This document shows, piece after piece, positions 1-10,541 of a stretch of 32,170 nucleotides of DNA. Below the pieces are notes generated by a model. It had not been told where the DNA came from and ran no database searches. It worked only from the letters and a program-made list of their open reading frames with translations. Made by a program: the position numbers and the translations under genes. Numbering within the stretch: position 1 is the first letter of the stretch; every line of letters starts with the position of its first letter. Source of the stretch: Beijerinckiaceae bacterium (GTDB lineage: Bacteria > Pseudomonadota > Alphaproteobacteria > Rhizobiales > Beijerinckiaceae); assembly GCA_025458025.1 (NCBI GenBank), contig JALOTF010000039.1, positions 1-32,170 of the forward strand, written 5' to 3'.

Positions 1-1367
<1,367 letters not shown>

Positions 1368-3032
1368 TCACGTCTCCAGAAGGCGGGCGGCAGCGGCGCG
1401 GGCCTCATCCGTGATGGCCGCGCCCGAGAGCATGCGCGCGATTTCCTCGCGCCGCGCGCCATCATCCAGCGAACGCACGCGCGTCGCCACCCGATCCCCC
1501 TCACCACTTGCAGCTTTCGAAATCTCGAAATGCGTGGAGGCGCGCGCCGCGACCTGCGGCGCATGCGTGACTGCGAGAACCTGCACCCGCGCCGCAAGCC
1601 GCGCGAGCCTTGCGCCAATGGCGTCGGCCACGGCACCGCCCACACCGGTATCGATCTCGTCAAACACAAGCGTCGGCGCGGAGCCGCGATCCGCCAGCGT
1701 CACCTTCAGCGCGAGCATGAAGCGCGCGAGTTCACCACCCGAGGCGACCTTCATCATCGGCCCGGGACGCGAGCCGGGATTGGTGGCCACATGGAATTCC
1801 ACGCGATCAATACCCGAAGCCTCCAAGCGCGCGGGATCGGTTTCAACGCGCGTTTCAAAGCGCGCACGTTCAAGCTTCAGCGGCGGCAATTCAGCGGCAA
1901 TCGCCTCATCAAGTGCACGCGCGGCATTCTGGCGCTTCTCGGAGACCATGCGCGCCTTGGAGGCCAGAACCGCCTCGCGCGCGGCGACTTCCTTCTGCAA
2001 CCGCACGAGTTCCGCCTCGCCATGGTCGAGCGCTTCGAGATCGCCCGCGAGCTTCGCCGCCAAAGCCGGCAGGTCATCCACCGGCGTCTGGTATTTGCGG
2101 CCCGCCGCACGGAGAGCGAAAAGCCTCTCCTCGATGCGTTCGAGTTCCCGCGGATCGAATTCGGAGCGCCGCAATTCGGCATCAAGGCTCTGATGCGCGA
2201 GATCGAGCGATTGTAACGCAGCATCGAGGGCCGTCACGGCCTCGGCGAGATCGGGCCCGGCCTGCTCGCGGCGGCGCTCAAGACGGCGCAGCACCGAGAG
2301 CAAAGTGGGTCCCGGCGCATGATCGCCGGAGAGGATGTCTGCAGCCTCGCGCAAGTCACCAGTGATCTTCTCGGCCTGCATCATGCGCTGGCGTTCGGCG
2401 GCAAGGCGCTCCTCCTCGCCGGGTTCGGGCGCGAGCTTGTCGAGCTCGGCCGTGGCATGGCGGATGTAATCGGCCTCCCGGCGCGCAGCCTCGATGCGGG
2501 CCTCATGCTCGCGCAGAGCCCGCCCCGCCTCCCGCCATTGGGCATGAAGCTGGGCAAGCTCTGCGACATCCTCGGCGAGGCCCGCGAAATCATCCACGAG
2601 ATCGCGATGCGTACCCGGATCGATCATGGCGCGATCGGCATGCTGGCCGTGGATTTCCACGAGGGTGGCGCCAATCGCCCGCAAGGCCTGCATCGAAACC
2701 GGCTGGTCATTCACATAGGCGCGGGAACGGCCGTCGGCCATCTGCACGCGTCGCAGGATGAGATCACCCTCGACCTCGGCACCGGCTTCTACAGCAGCGA
2801 CAATCGCAGCGTGCCCCGGCAGGAGATCGAACACGGCCGTCACCTGCCCTTGCGCGGCACCGGCCCGCACCAGCGAGCCATCGCCACGGCCACCGAGCGC
2901 CAGGGCCAACGAATCAAGCAGGATGGATTTGCCCGCGCCAGTCTCGCCCGTGAGCACGGAGAGGCCCTGCTGGAAAGCAAGGTCCAGCTTTTCGATTAGA
3001 ACGATATCGCGGATCGAGATCCGGGAGAGCAT
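1368..3032 (-). CDS. recN: DNA repair protein RecN
   Basis: RecN is an SMC-like ATPase that acts in double-strand break repair. The 554-residue product matches the usual length of about 550. Visible features are the Walker A motif GETGAGKS at residues 29-36, long charged helical segments in the middle that fit the coiled coil, the ABC signature SGGELARF, and the Walker B stretch VFDEIDTGVGG near the C terminus. The frame is open further upstream to 3107, but the family's usual N terminus (MLSRISIRDIVLI) begins at 3032, and the longer version would overlap bamD. The start lies 19 nt after the bamD stop and the stop lies 3 nt before ligA, so the three genes are probably co-transcribed. Confidence 0.96.
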   Translation of the reverse strand: MLSRISIRDIVLIEKLDLAFQQGLSVLTGETGAGKSILLDSLALALGGRGDGSLVRAGAAQGQVTAVFDLLPGHAAIVAAVEAGAEVEGDLILRRVQMADGRSRAYVNDQPVSMQALRAIGATLVEIHGQHADRAMIDPGTHRDLVDDFAGLAEDVAELAQLHAQWREAGRALREHEARIEAARREADYIRHATAELDKLAPEPGEEERLAAERQRMMQAEKITGDLREAADILSGDHAPGPTLLSVLRRLERRREQAGPDLAEAVTALDAALQSLDLAHQSLDAELRRSEFDPRELERIEERLFALRAAGRKYQTPVDDLPALAAKLAGDLEALDHGEAELVRLQKEVAAREAVLASKARMVSEKRQNAARALDEAIAAELPPLKLERARFETRVETDPARLEASGIDRVEFHVATNPGSRPGPMMKVASGGELARFMLALKVTLADRGSAPTLVFDEIDTGVGGAVADAIGARLARLAARVQVLAVTHAPQVAARASTHFEISKAASGEGDRVATRVRSLDDGARREEIARMLSGAAITDEARAAAARLLET

Positions 3033-3051
3033 GGCTTGCTCTGCCGGGATA

Positions 3052-3960
3052 TCAGAGGACGGCCGAGAGGCCCATCGAGCGCAGGGTCTTGCTGATCCAG
3101 GAGCCACGATTTTCGCGCGGCTCGAGCCCGCCCGATTTCAGCAGCGTGAAGGCATCCTTGTACCACTGGCTCTCGGGGAAGTTATGGCCCAGAACGGCGG
3201 CGGCGGTCTGCGCCTCGCTCACGATGCCCAGGGCCATGTAGGCTTCGGTGAGACGCGAGAGAGCTTCCTCGACATGGCGCGTATTCTGGTACTTCACCAG
3301 CACCTCGCGGAAGCGGTTCACCGCACCCGTGAAGTTGCGCTGGTTGAGGTAGTAGCGCCCGATTTCCATTTCCTTGCCCGCGAGCTGGTCGCGCGCCATG
3401 CGGATGCGATCACGCGCATCACCGGCATATTCGGAATTCGGCCATTTGCGGACGAGATCCTCGAAAGCCTGCAGCGACTTTTCGGCGCGTTCCTGGTCGC
3501 GCTGAATATCAAGGATCTGGTTGTGGTAGCTCATGCCCACGAGGTACTGCACGTAAGGCGTGTCGGGGCTGGCCGGATAGAGCTGCACGTAGCGGCGACC
3601 GATGCCGATCGCCTCGGGATAATCGCCGCCCTCATAAGAGGAGAAGGTCGCGAGCACCATCGCGCGGCGCGACCAGCTTGAATAGGGATATTGCTTGTCG
3701 AGCTCGGTGAACTTCTTTGAAGCGCCGCCGTAATCGCGCGCTTCGAGACGGGCAAGGCCGTCATTGAAGAGGACCTCGGCCTTTTCATCCTTGCCGATAT
3801 CGCTCTTCGGGCCCTTGTCCTCGAAGGGGTTGAAGCTCGAAATGGTGTCAGACACGGTTTCGCAGGCCGCGACCGAAAAGGCCATCATGGCACCCGCCGC
3901 GAGCCGCAGGAAGAACCCGGCACGGCCCGGCTTGCGGTTCTTGTCGTATCCGTCCGTCAT
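3052..3960 (-). CDS. bamD: Outer membrane protein assembly factor BamD
   Basis: BamD is an essential lipoprotein of the BAM complex, which folds beta-barrel proteins into the outer membrane. From the ATG at 3960 the protein is 302 residues. A basic N terminus is followed by a hydrophobic stretch (residues 17-31) and a lipobox VAAC with the acylated Cys at 33. The rest is TPR-type helical repeats, for example the segments around DEKAEVLFNDGLARLEARDY and YAGDARDRIRMARDQLAGKE. The frame continues 8 codons upstream to a GTG, but the ATG gives the more usual signal peptide. It sits 212 nt after the lpxC stop, so it may have its own promoter, and is followed closely by recN. Older annotations call it ComL or YfiO. 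Confidence 0.94.
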   Translation of the reverse strand: MTDGYDKNRKPGRAGFFLRLAAGAMMAFSVAACETVSDTISSFNPFEDKGPKSDIGKDEKAEVLFNDGLARLEARDYGGASKKFTELDKQYPYSSWSRRAMVLATFSSYEGGDYPEAIGIGRRYVQLYPASPDTPYVQYLVGMSYHNQILDIQRDQERAEKSLQAFEDLVRKWPNSEYAGDARDRIRMARDQLAGKEMEIGRYYLNQRNFTGAVNRFREVLVKYQNTRHVEEALSRLTEAYMALGIVSEAQTAAAVLGHNFPESQWYKDAFTLLKSGGLEPRENRGSWISKTLRSMGLSAVL

Positions 3961-4172
3961 CACGACCACCCTGCTCCCAAGCACCGGGAGACTGTTCCCG
4001 ACCTGCCGAGAATGGCAAGATCGGATTCACCATAACACTTTGCGTTCTTTTGGTGGAAACCGACCCTCAAGGCAAGAGCCCGCCGACACGCATCGCCGAA
4101 TGTCGTTAACCGAAGCCGCGCGGCTTCTTTGTGGCAAGCGCGGCAGAAAAAAGGTGCTGGTCAGGAGAGGGT
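3961..4172. other. bamD-lpxC intergenic region
   Basis: This gap of 212 nt is one of the longer ones in the cluster. It contains a perfect 16-bp palindrome GAAGCCGCGCGGCTTC at 4112-4127, which could fold as a short hairpin but is not followed by a T tract in the direction of transcription. An AT-richer patch around 4030-4060 may hold a bamD promoter, but I could not find a convincing -35/-10 pair. I see no open frame that looks like a gene. Confidence 0.5.
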
Positions 4173-5156
4173 TCAGTTGACATCCGGCGCGTAGGCCGCA
4201 ACCGGCTGAGCCGTCATCTCGCCGCGGGCGCGGGCGGGGCGGCGAACAGCCTCTGTCACGGCGAAATTCGCGCGATCGGCGAACAGCGCGTCGAGCATCA
4301 TCACGTTGAGCTTATGGCCGGGGCAGAAGGCTTTGTAATGGCCCTGCAGGGCATAACCCGCGAGCGACAGATCGCCGATGGCGTCGAGCAGCTTGTGGCG
4401 AACAAATTCGTTATGGAAGCGAAGGCCTTCCGGATTGACCACGCGGTCTTCACCAACGGCCACGGTATTCTCGAGGGAGGCGCCACGGGCGAGGCCCGCT
4501 TTCCAGAGCGCTTCGACATCCTTCATGAAGCCGAAGGTGCGGGCAGCGGAGATTTCGCGACGGTATCGGTCGGAGGAGAAATCGAAGGAATAGGTCTGGC
4601 GACCAATGACCGGATTCTTGAAGGCGATCTCGATATCGAGGCGGAAGCCATCATAAGGAGAAAGCTCGGCATGAGCATTGCCCATTTCGATGCGGACCGG
4701 GCGGAGCACACGCACAACCTTGCGCGGCGCGGAGAGGCGCTTCAACCCCACCTGAAGGATCTGCTCGACAAAAATCCGCGATGAACCATCGAGGATCGGC
4801 ATTTCCGGACCATCGACCTCGACCAGCACATTGTCGATCTCAAGGCCAGCGAGCGCCGACATGAGATGCTCGATGGTGGCGATGCTGGCGCCGGTCTCGT
4901 CGCCGATCACGGTGCAGAGCTGGGTATCCTGAACCGAGGTATGACGCGCTTCGATCAGACGCTCGCGGCCATTCGGCAGGTTGGTGCGCAGGAAGGTGAT
5001 GCCGGAATTCGCTTCCGCCGGATGAAGAACCACACGAGCAGGCTGACCACGATGAACACCAATACCTTCGATGACAACCTGATCGGCCAGCGTGGTTTGT
5101 GTCACGGCGCAGTCTCCTTCTCCGAAGGTGAAGTTCGGCGTGCGGCTCTCGTCCAT
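4173..5156 (-). CDS. lpxC: UDP-3-O-acyl-N-acetylglucosamine deacetylase LpxC
   Basis: LpxC is the zinc hydrolase that catalyses the committed step of lipid A synthesis by removing the acetyl group from UDP-3-O-acyl-GlcNAc. From the ATG at 5156 the protein has 327 residues. The zinc ligands are visible as His97 in TIEHLMSAL and the HxxxD pair His254 and Asp258 in RHKLLDAIGDL, with the general acid His281 in CPGHKLNV. A second possible start (ATG at 5198) would add 14 residues; 5156 is preferred because the family sequence begins shortly after it. The gene lies 336 nt downstream of ftsZ and is separated from it by hairpins, so it is probably at least partly expressed from its own promoter. Confidence 0.95.
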   Translation of the reverse strand: MDESRTPNFTFGEGDCAVTQTTLADQVVIEGIGVHRGQPARVVLHPAEANSGITFLRTNLPNGRERLIEARHTSVQDTQLCTVIGDETGASIATIEHLMSALAGLEIDNVLVEVDGPEMPILDGSSRIFVEQILQVGLKRLSAPRKVVRVLRPVRIEMGNAHAELSPYDGFRLDIEIAFKNPVIGRQTYSFDFSSDRYRREISAARTFGFMKDVEALWKAGLARGASLENTVAVGEDRVVNPEGLRFHNEFVRHKLLDAIGDLSLAGYALQGHYKAFCPGHKLNVMMLDALFADRANFAVTEAVRRPARARGEMTAQPVAAYAPDVN

Positions 5157-5492
5157 CGGAGCCTCAGGCCTTGACCGCTGGGGGTGGGTCCGGATCATTC
5201 CGACCCCGCCATCCGGTGATGCGGTGCTTCACCTCGTCTGGCCGCAACGCGAAGCAGCGACCATTCTGGAAGTGGTGGATAGCCTCTCGCGCTCCAATCG
5301 CAAAATCACTGTTTCTTACCAACTGTAACACAAATCGGCCATGATCCGTCACCGGATCACAGCCTGATTTCTGCTTTCTTTTCAGTGGCTTGATCGGCAT
5401 GGCCGCAGAGCCGTCTTGCGGCCTCCCGCTAACGCGCGGAAGGCCGTGTGTCAGAGGGTGACAGCGGGTAGCACAACCCCGCTATCCACAAG
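5157..5492. other. ftsZ-lpxC intergenic region
   Basis: This gap of about 336 nt holds no recognised gene. Reading leftward from ftsZ it contains a strong hairpin (5420-5445), a second hairpin with a perfect 7-bp stem and a 4-nt loop (TGATCCG, loop TCAC, CGGATCA at 5342-5359), and the most AT-rich patch of the neighbourhood (about 5300-5395), where the lpxC promoter probably lies. The 9-mer GCTATCCAC at 5481-5489 recurs inverted (GTGGATAGC) at 5275-5283. An open frame of 78 codons runs from 5400 to 5164 on the minus strand, but its codon use is unlike that of the neighbouring genes and I do not call it. Confidence 0.5.
5420..5445 (-). terminator. Hairpin downstream of ftsZ, possible attenuator or RNA 3' end
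   Basis: The arms GGCCTTCCGC and GCGGGAGGCC (minus strand) pair over 10 positions with one T-G pair and a 6-nt loop. The hairpin begins 47 nt after the ftsZ stop. No T tract follows, so it does not meet the classical intrinsic terminator pattern; it could slow RNase degradation or act with Rho. Confidence 0.45.
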
Positions 5493-7232
5493 TCATTTGG
5501 CCTGGCGACGCAGGAAAGCCGGGATCTCCAGCTGGTCGTCTTCAATGGAACGGGCCGGGGCCGGAGCACGGCCCTGCGCATCGAGCTGGCCTTGCGCCGG
5601 ACGATAGGCCGGAGCAGCAGGAGCCGGCGTCGGGCGACGGCCATACATCGCGTGGGTCGCAGTGGGCTGGCCCGAATCCATGGCCGGCACTTCCGGCTGC
5701 TGGGGCGCCGGAGCGGGAGCAGCTTCGTCACGGCCACGGCCGAGGCCGACCGCCGCAAGGCGCTGCATGAGGCTCATGCGCTTGGCTTCCGGCGGCGGCG
5801 GAGCGGCCACCGCATCCGAACGGCTGGCCTGAAGGATGGCCTGACCCGGCAGCGGCAATTCTTCCATCGTCGGCATGCGCTGCGGACGGGCCACACGCTC
5901 CGGCATCGGCGGGATGAAGGCTTCCTGCATCACCGGCTCGGGGGCCGGAGCCACCGGCTCCTCCATCACGGGCTGCGCGAAGAAGGCCTGGCGCGGCGCG
6001 GCCGGGGCGACAACGACCTGCGGCTCGGGCTGCATCGCCACAGGAGCGGGCTGCTCCACCACCGGCTGGAAGGCCGGCATCGGCACAGGAGCAGCCATCA
6101 CCGGGGCGGGCGCGGGCATTGGCTGAGGCGCAGGAGCCTCGGCGACGGGCGCGGCAGCCGGCGGGGTCTGGGCGGCGCGGGCCGCCATCTGGGCGCGCAG
6201 GCGATCCGCCATCATGGCGAGGCGCTGGTCGATGGTCATCTGCGGCTCGCCGGCGGCCTCAAGGCGCGCCTGATCGAGACCGGTCGCCACCACGGAGACG
6301 CGGATAATGCCTTCGAGGCTCTCATCCTGCGTGGCGCCGAAGATGACATTCGCATCCATATCCACTTCCTCGCGGATGCGGTTGGCGGCGGCATCCACCT
6401 CGAAGATCTTCATATCCGGACCACCGGTGATGGAGATCAGCAGGCCGCGCGCGCCCTTCATGGAGGTTTCGTCGAGCAGCGGATTGGCGATCGCGGCCTC
6501 GGCGGCCATGATGGCGCGGCTCTCGCCGGTCGCTTCGCCCGTGCCCATCATCGCCTTGCCCATGTCGCGCATCACGGCGCGGACATCGGCGAAATCGAGG
6601 TTGATGAGGCCAGGCTTCACAATCAGGTCGGTTATGGAAGCCACACCGGAGAGCAGCACCTGATCGGCCAGCGCGAAGGCTTCCGCGAAGGTCGTGCGAT
6701 CCGAGGCGATGCGGAACAGGTTCTGGTTCGGAATGACGATGAGCGTATCCACCGCCTTCTGAAGCTCGGAGATCCCGGCTTCCGCCACGCGCATGCGGCG
6801 CTGTCCCTCGAAGTGGAACGGCTTCGTGACCACACCCACCGTGAGGATGCCCATCTCGCGCGCCACGCGGGCGATCACCGGGGCTGCACCCGTGCCGGTA
6901 CCGCCGCCCATGCCGGCGGTGATGAACACCATATGCACATGCGCGAGGTGATCGCGGATCTCGTCCATCACCTCTTCCGCCGCCGAGCGACCGACTTCCG
7001 GCTGCGAACCCGCGCCGAGGCCTTCGGTCACCTGAATGCCCATCTGCACACGCTTTTCGGCGTGGCTAAGCAGCAGGGCCTGCGCATCCGTGTTGGCGAC
7101 CACGAATTCGACCCCGGCCAGGCCGCAGCGGATCATGTTGTTGACCGCATTGCCGCCCGCACCGCCAACGCCGAACACCGTGATCCGCGGCTTCAGTTCC
7201 CGGATGTCCGGAGCCTTGATCGTGATTGTCAT
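5493..7232 (-). CDS. ftsZ: Cell division protein FtsZ
   Basis: FtsZ is the tubulin-like GTPase that polymerises at mid-cell and recruits the divisome. The 579-residue length is typical of the long Rhizobiales FtsZ. The GTP-binding domain shows [11 protein letters not shown] (20-30) and the tubulin signature GGGTGTG (109-115), and the T7 loop region [11 protein letters not shown] is present. The globular part ends near residue 320. A Pro/Ala/Met-rich unstructured linker of more than 200 residues follows, ending in the conserved C-terminal peptide with IPAFLRRQ, which binds FtsA and other partners. The start has a good AAGGAG ribosome site 10 nt upstream. It follows ftsA after a 52-nt gap and is last in the division part of the cluster. 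Confidence 0.98.
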   Translation of the reverse strand: MTITIKAPDIRELKPRITVFGVGGAGGNAVNNMIRCGLAGVEFVVANTDAQALLLSHAEKRVQMGIQVTEGLGAGSQPEVGRSAAEEVMDEIRDHLAHVHMVFITAGMGGGTGTGAAPVIARVAREMGILTVGVVTKPFHFEGQRRMRVAEAGISELQKAVDTLIVIPNQNLFRIASDRTTFAEAFALADQVLLSGVASITDLIVKPGLINLDFADVRAVMRDMGKAMMGTGEATGESRAIMAAEAAIANPLLDETSMKGARGLLISITGGPDMKIFEVDAAANRIREEVDMDANVIFGATQDESLEGIIRVSVVATGLDQARLEAAGEPQMTIDQRLAMMADRLRAQMAARAAQTPPAAAPVAEAPAPQPMPAPAPVMAAPVPMPAFQPVVEQPAPVAMQPEPQVVVAPAAPRQAFFAQPVMEEPVAPAPEPVMQEAFIPPMPERVARPQRMPTMEELPLPGQAILQASRSDAVAAPPPPEAKRMSLMQRLAAVGLGRGRDEAAPAPAPQQPEVPAMDSGQPTATHAMYGRRPTPAPAAPAYRPAQGQLDAQGRAPAPARSIEDDQLEIPAFLRRQAK

Positions 7233-7242
7233 GGTCGTCTCG

Positions 7243-7248
7243 CTCCTT
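7243..7248 (-). promoter_or_regulatory. Ribosome binding site of ftsZ
   Basis: AAGGAG on the minus strand lies 10 nt before the ATG at 7232. It is one of the strongest Shine-Dalgarno matches in the cluster, in keeping with the high protein level needed for FtsZ. Confidence 0.8.
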
Positions 7249-7284
7249 AAGCGTTCCGGGCACGGGGCCCAGGATTCGTTGAAA

Positions 7285-8607
7285 TCAGAAACTGTCCCTG
7301 AGCCACTGGGAGACGCGGGCGATGTAGCCCCCCGTCCCCGTCATCCCGAGCGCGGATGAGCGCCCGGCCTCGAAGAATTCGCGTCCCGCCACCTGCGGGT
7401 AGACCAGCAGGCCCACCGCGCTGGAGAAAGCCGGGCTCTTGGCCGCTTCCGGCAGGCCCTGAATGCCCACGGGCCGCGCAACGCGCGTCTGCGTGCCAAA
7501 CACACGCCGCGAAAGTTCGGTGAGCCCGCCAAGCTGCGAGGTGCCGCCGGTCAGCAGCACATGCTGGCCGGCCACGATCGGGAAGCCGGCTTTCGCCAGC
7601 CGCTCGCGCACGAAATCCACGATTTCCTCGGCGCGAGGGCGGACGATGCGCGTGAGCTGGCCCAGCGGCACGGAATGGCTCTGGTCGCGGTCATCATCCG
7701 AAACCTGCCGGATGGTGAGAATGTCGCGCAGATCAGCCTCGGTCTCGATGCAATGCGCGTGTCGGCATTTCAGCTTCTCGGCATCCTCAAGGCGCATCGA
7801 GAGACCGCGCGCGATATCGAGCGTGATGTAATTGCCGCCGACGGCAATCGCATCGACATGCACAAGATGGCCCTGATGGTAGACCGCAATCGTGGTGGTG
7901 CCGCCGCCGATATCAATCACCGTCGCGCCGAGCTGCGTCTCATCATCGCAGAGGGTGGCCAGCGAGGATGCATAGGGCGTGGCGACCAGCGCCTCCACCT
8001 GGATATGCCCACGCTCCACCGCGATCATCAGGTTATGCGCCGCGAGCGGATCGCAGGCCGCGATATGCAGGTCCACCTCAAGCTGGTCGCCGACCATGCC
8101 CTTCGGTTCCTGAATGCCCGGCGCGCCATCGAGCGTATAGCCCACGGGCAGCGCATGCAGGATGGCGCGGCCATTCTGCTGGGCATGGGACGAGGCGACC
8201 TCGATCACGCGCTGGATATCGGCATCCGAGACATCGCGGCGATTGATCGCCACGCGGCCCGCGAAATGCTGCGAACCGATGCGGCCGCCGCTCATGTTCA
8301 CGATGGCGCTCTGCACCTGCACGCCGGCCATGCGCTCGGCGGCATCCACAGCGAGGCGGATCGACTTCTCGGCCTCGCCGAGATCGATCACCGTGCCACC
8401 TTTCAGCCCACGCGATTTCTGATGCCCGATGCCGAGCACGCGCATGCGATGCGTGCGGCCCGAAAGCACATCCGAGCCTTCCAGTGGATCGAGCCGCGCG
8501 ATGAGGCAGACGACCTTCGAGGTGCCGACATCGAGGGCCGAAAGAATGGCGCTCTTGTTGGCGGGAACCGGCCGGATGCGGGGCGTGATGTTCGAGGGAA
8601 GCCGCAT
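7285..8607 (-). CDS. ftsA: Cell division protein FtsA
   Basis: FtsA is an actin-like ATPase that tethers FtsZ filaments to the inner membrane and recruits later divisome proteins. From the ATG at 8607 it has 440 residues. The actin-fold motifs are visible: phosphate 1 in ALDVGTSK (24-31), phosphate 2 in [13 protein letters not shown], and the adenosine loop in [11 protein letters not shown]. The last residues, [14 protein letters not shown], form the amphipathic helix that binds the membrane. The frame is open further upstream, but the start overlaps the ftsQ stop by one base (TGATG), the usual translationally coupled arrangement. ftsZ follows 52 nt later. Confidence 0.97.
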   Translation of the reverse strand: MRLPSNITPRIRPVPANKSAILSALDVGTSKVVCLIARLDPLEGSDVLSGRTHRMRVLGIGHQKSRGLKGGTVIDLGEAEKSIRLAVDAAERMAGVQVQSAIVNMSGGRIGSQHFAGRVAINRRDVSDADIQRVIEVASSHAQQNGRAILHALPVGYTLDGAPGIQEPKGMVGDQLEVDLHIAACDPLAAHNLMIAVERGHIQVEALVATPYASSLATLCDDETQLGATVIDIGGGTTTIAVYHQGHLVHVDAIAVGGNYITLDIARGLSMRLEDAEKLKCRHAHCIETEADLRDILTIRQVSDDDRDQSHSVPLGQLTRIVRPRAEEIVDFVRERLAKAGFPIVAGQHVLLTGGTSQLGGLTELSRRVFGTQTRVARPVGIQGLPEAAKSPAFSSAVGLLVYPQVAGREFFEAGRSSALGMTGTGGYIARVSQWLRDSF

Positions 8608-9527
8608 CAAACGCGTCCTCCCAGCTTCTTGATGCGCGCCTGGATGTTCTCCGCATGCTGGGCGGCAGCCTCTTCCGTGAGGCGCAGGGCAATGCGATCC
8701 GGCAGGCGCAGGTCGATCGCGAGCACGGCGCGCTCGCTCAGCTTGTGGTCCTTCTCCAGCGACCAGAAACGGCGAAGCGCCTCCTCGGCGCCCTCCTCCG
8801 GCAGCTTGAGATCCACGCCATTCATGAGCTTGAGATCCCACCGTCGCCCGGCCACGAGCGTGCCTGCCCGGACCCGCTGCCCTAGCTCGGGCACGGCCTC
8901 CAGCAGGGTCGCATATTCCTTCACGCGGAGATTGGCTTCCTTGCCCACGACATGCGGCAGGCGGAGGAAGCGCGCATCGTTGAAGGGCTCGATGGCCGTG
9001 CCATCCACCGCCACCACCTTCACCTCGCCATCGAGCTGCCAGATGGCATAGGGCACGCGCTCACGGATATCGATGCGCAGGCGATCCGGATAAAGCTTGG
9101 TGATCGTTGCTTCGGCGATCAGCGGCACGCGGGCAAGCCGCTCCTGCAATTCCTTCGGATCAAGGAAGGGGAGCGAGGCGCGCGGATCGAGCCCGGACAG
9201 GGCGATCACCTCATCGCGCGTGAGTTCGGTCGCGCCATCCACGGCGATCTGCTGGATGCCGAAACCAAAGGCGCTGGCCAGCGCATCGGGGATCGTGCCG
9301 TATTCGCGACGGAAGGCCGCATCATGCCCGCCGATGAAGAAGCCGGCGATGCCCGAACCCGCAAGGAAGAGCAGCGCGAAGCTGGTGCCGATGCCGCGAC
9401 GGATCTGGAACTGCCCGTTGCGGGCCCGGCGCTGCGCAGCGCGCGAGGCGCGATAAAGGGCGATGGCTTCGGCGGGTTTGCCGAGCCAGGACTTCACCGA
9501 CCGAGTGAGGCGTCCTGCACCATCCAT
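8607..9527 (-). CDS. ftsQ: Cell division protein FtsQ
   Basis: FtsQ is a bitopic membrane protein that links the cytoplasmic and periplasmic parts of the divisome. The 306-residue sequence has a basic cytoplasmic N terminus, one membrane segment at about 47-66 ([19 protein letters not shown]), a POTRA domain at about 90-165 (from [10 protein letters not shown] to the RERVPYAIW stretch), and a C-terminal FtsQ domain. The ATG at 9527 lies 34 nt inside the end of ddl; this overlap is longer than others here, but no later start gives a full-length membrane anchor. The stop overlaps the ftsA start. The product is weakly conserved in sequence, and identification rests on architecture and position. 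Confidence 0.94.
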   Translation of the reverse strand: MDGAGRLTRSVKSWLGKPAEAIALYRASRAAQRRARNGQFQIRRGIGTSFALLFLAGSGIAGFFIGGHDAAFRREYGTIPDALASAFGFGIQQIAVDGATELTRDEVIALSGLDPRASLPFLDPKELQERLARVPLIAEATITKLYPDRLRIDIRERVPYAIWQLDGEVKVVAVDGTAIEPFNDARFLRLPHVVGKEANLRVKEYATLLEAVPELGQRVRAGTLVAGRRWDLKLMNGVDLKLPEEGAEEALRRFWSLEKDHKLSERAVLAIDLRLPDRIALRLTEEAAAQHAENIQARIKKLGGRV

Positions 9528-10402
9528 GAGACCAACTCGCCGAACACGAGGCCGCGATGAGCGGCCAGTTCGGGCACCAACGAGGTCTCCGTCATGCCAG
9601 GTTGGGTATTCACCTCCAGGCAGACCAGCGTGTCGGTTGTCTCGTCGTAACGGAAATCCGCCCGGGAGACACCACGACAGCCGAGAGCCTCGTGTGCCCT
9701 CACCGCCATTTCTTGAACCTTCTGGTAAATATTCGGTTTAAGAGGTGCAGGCAGAACGTGAATTGAGCCGCCCTTCGAGTACTTTGCATCGTAATCGTAG
9801 AAGGCGCCGGAGGCGGGGCGGATTTCGATGATATCCAGCGCTTCGGCCCCGGTTTTGTAGCCCATCACCCCGCAAGTCAGCTCCAGACCGGGGATAAAGG
9901 GCTCGCAAAGCATCTCATCTGCAAGCGGCCAGTCCTCCCGTGCAAGCTCGACCGGGGGGCTGTTGGCCCCTTCGCGCACGATAAAAACTCCGAAGGATGA
10001 CCCATCGGCCACAGGCTTGGCGACATAGGGCAAAGGTAAAGGATGTTCGCGGGCGACCTCGAATCGCGAACGCGTCACGCCATGCGCCACCGGCACGCCT
10101 GCGGCGGCCATCACGGTTTTCGCGCGATCCTTCCGCATCGCCAGGGCAGAGGCGAGCACGCCCGAATGCGTGTAGGGAATGCCGATAATTTCGAGCAGGC
10201 CCTGAATGGTGCCATCCTCGCCGAACGGGCCGTGCAGCGCGTTGAAGGCCACATCCGGCTTCAGCTTCGCCAGAACCTCGGCGATATCGCGCCCGACATC
10301 GATCTCGGTGACGCGATAGCCCTGCCCGCGCAGGGCGTTCGCACACCCCTTCCCGGAATTGAGGCTGACGGGGCGCTCGGCCGACCAGCCGCCCATCAGC
10401 AC
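9494..10402 (-). CDS. ddl: D-alanine--D-alanine ligase; start uncertain because of a G10 tract
   Basis: Ddl joins two D-alanines with ATP to make the dipeptide that MurF adds to the peptidoglycan precursor. The ATP-grasp fold is clear: [15 protein letters not shown] (57-71 from the GTG), [16 protein letters not shown], and the C-terminal [14 protein letters not shown]. The only in-frame start codons near the beginning are GTG 10402 and the ATG two codons later. GTG 10402 gives 302 residues but removes most of the first beta strand (HVAVLMGG), whose codons are present and open upstream. The nearest upstream ATG (10458) is out of frame with ddl, separated by ten consecutive Gs; 8 or 11 Gs would join them. 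The true N terminus may therefore be longer, if the tract length varies or is wrong in the assembly. Confidence 0.9.
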   Translation of the reverse strand: MLMGGWSAERPVSLNSGKGCANALRGQGYRVTEIDVGRDIAEVLAKLKPDVAFNALHGPFGEDGTIQGLLEIIGIPYTHSGVLASALAMRKDRAKTVMAAAGVPVAHGVTRSRFEVAREHPLPLPYVAKPVADGSSFGVFIVREGANSPPVELAREDWPLADEMLCEPFIPGLELTCGVMGYKTGAEALDIIEIRPASGAFYDYDAKYSKGGSIHVLPAPLKPNIYQKVQEMAVRAHEALGCRGVSRADFRYDETTDTLVCLEVNTQPGMTETSLVPELAAHRGLVFGELVSWMVQDASLGR

Positions 10403-10438
10403 GGCGACATGAGTCTGGGCATTCGATCCGGACTTGGT

Positions 10439-10448
10439 CCCCCCCCCC
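10439..10448 (-). repeat. G10 homopolymer at the start of ddl
   Basis: Ten consecutive Gs on the minus strand lie between ATG 10458 (ATG AAA AAG CGG) and the conserved start of ddl. With ten Gs the ATG opens a 20-codon frame that ends at a TGA overlapping the ATG of the LMGG motif. Adding one G or removing two would fuse it in frame to ddl. Confidence 0.85.
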
Positions 10449-10541
10449 GCTTTTTCATTGCCCGGCGCGACCGGTCAGCCGCCTTGGCGGCCCAAAACTC
10501 GGCGGACTATCGGCCCCGTATGGTTAACCATTCCTTGCCGA

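Noticed and set aside
4112-4127. Perfect 16-bp palindrome downstream of lpxC as a terminator
   Set aside because: The stem is short once a loop is allowed, and the minus strand after it reads GGTTAAC, not a T tract.
5164-5400. A 78-codon minus-strand frame between ftsZ and lpxC
   Set aside because: Its codon use is AT-richer than all neighbours, it has no recognisable domain, and it covers hairpins and the likely lpxC promoter. I treat it as chance, with modest certainty.
5592-7250. A 552-codon open frame on the plus strand, opposite ftsZ
   Set aside because: It is rich in His and Arg and mirrors ftsZ codon positions; it is the usual antisense frame in GC-rich DNA. The similar long frames at 12227-14161, 21404-23356 and 29617-30984 are rejected for the same reason.
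10521-10530. Palindrome TGGTTAACCA between murB and ddl as a CtrA site
   Set aside because: It contains a TTAACC half-site, but the second half of the TTAA-N7-TTAA pattern is absent.
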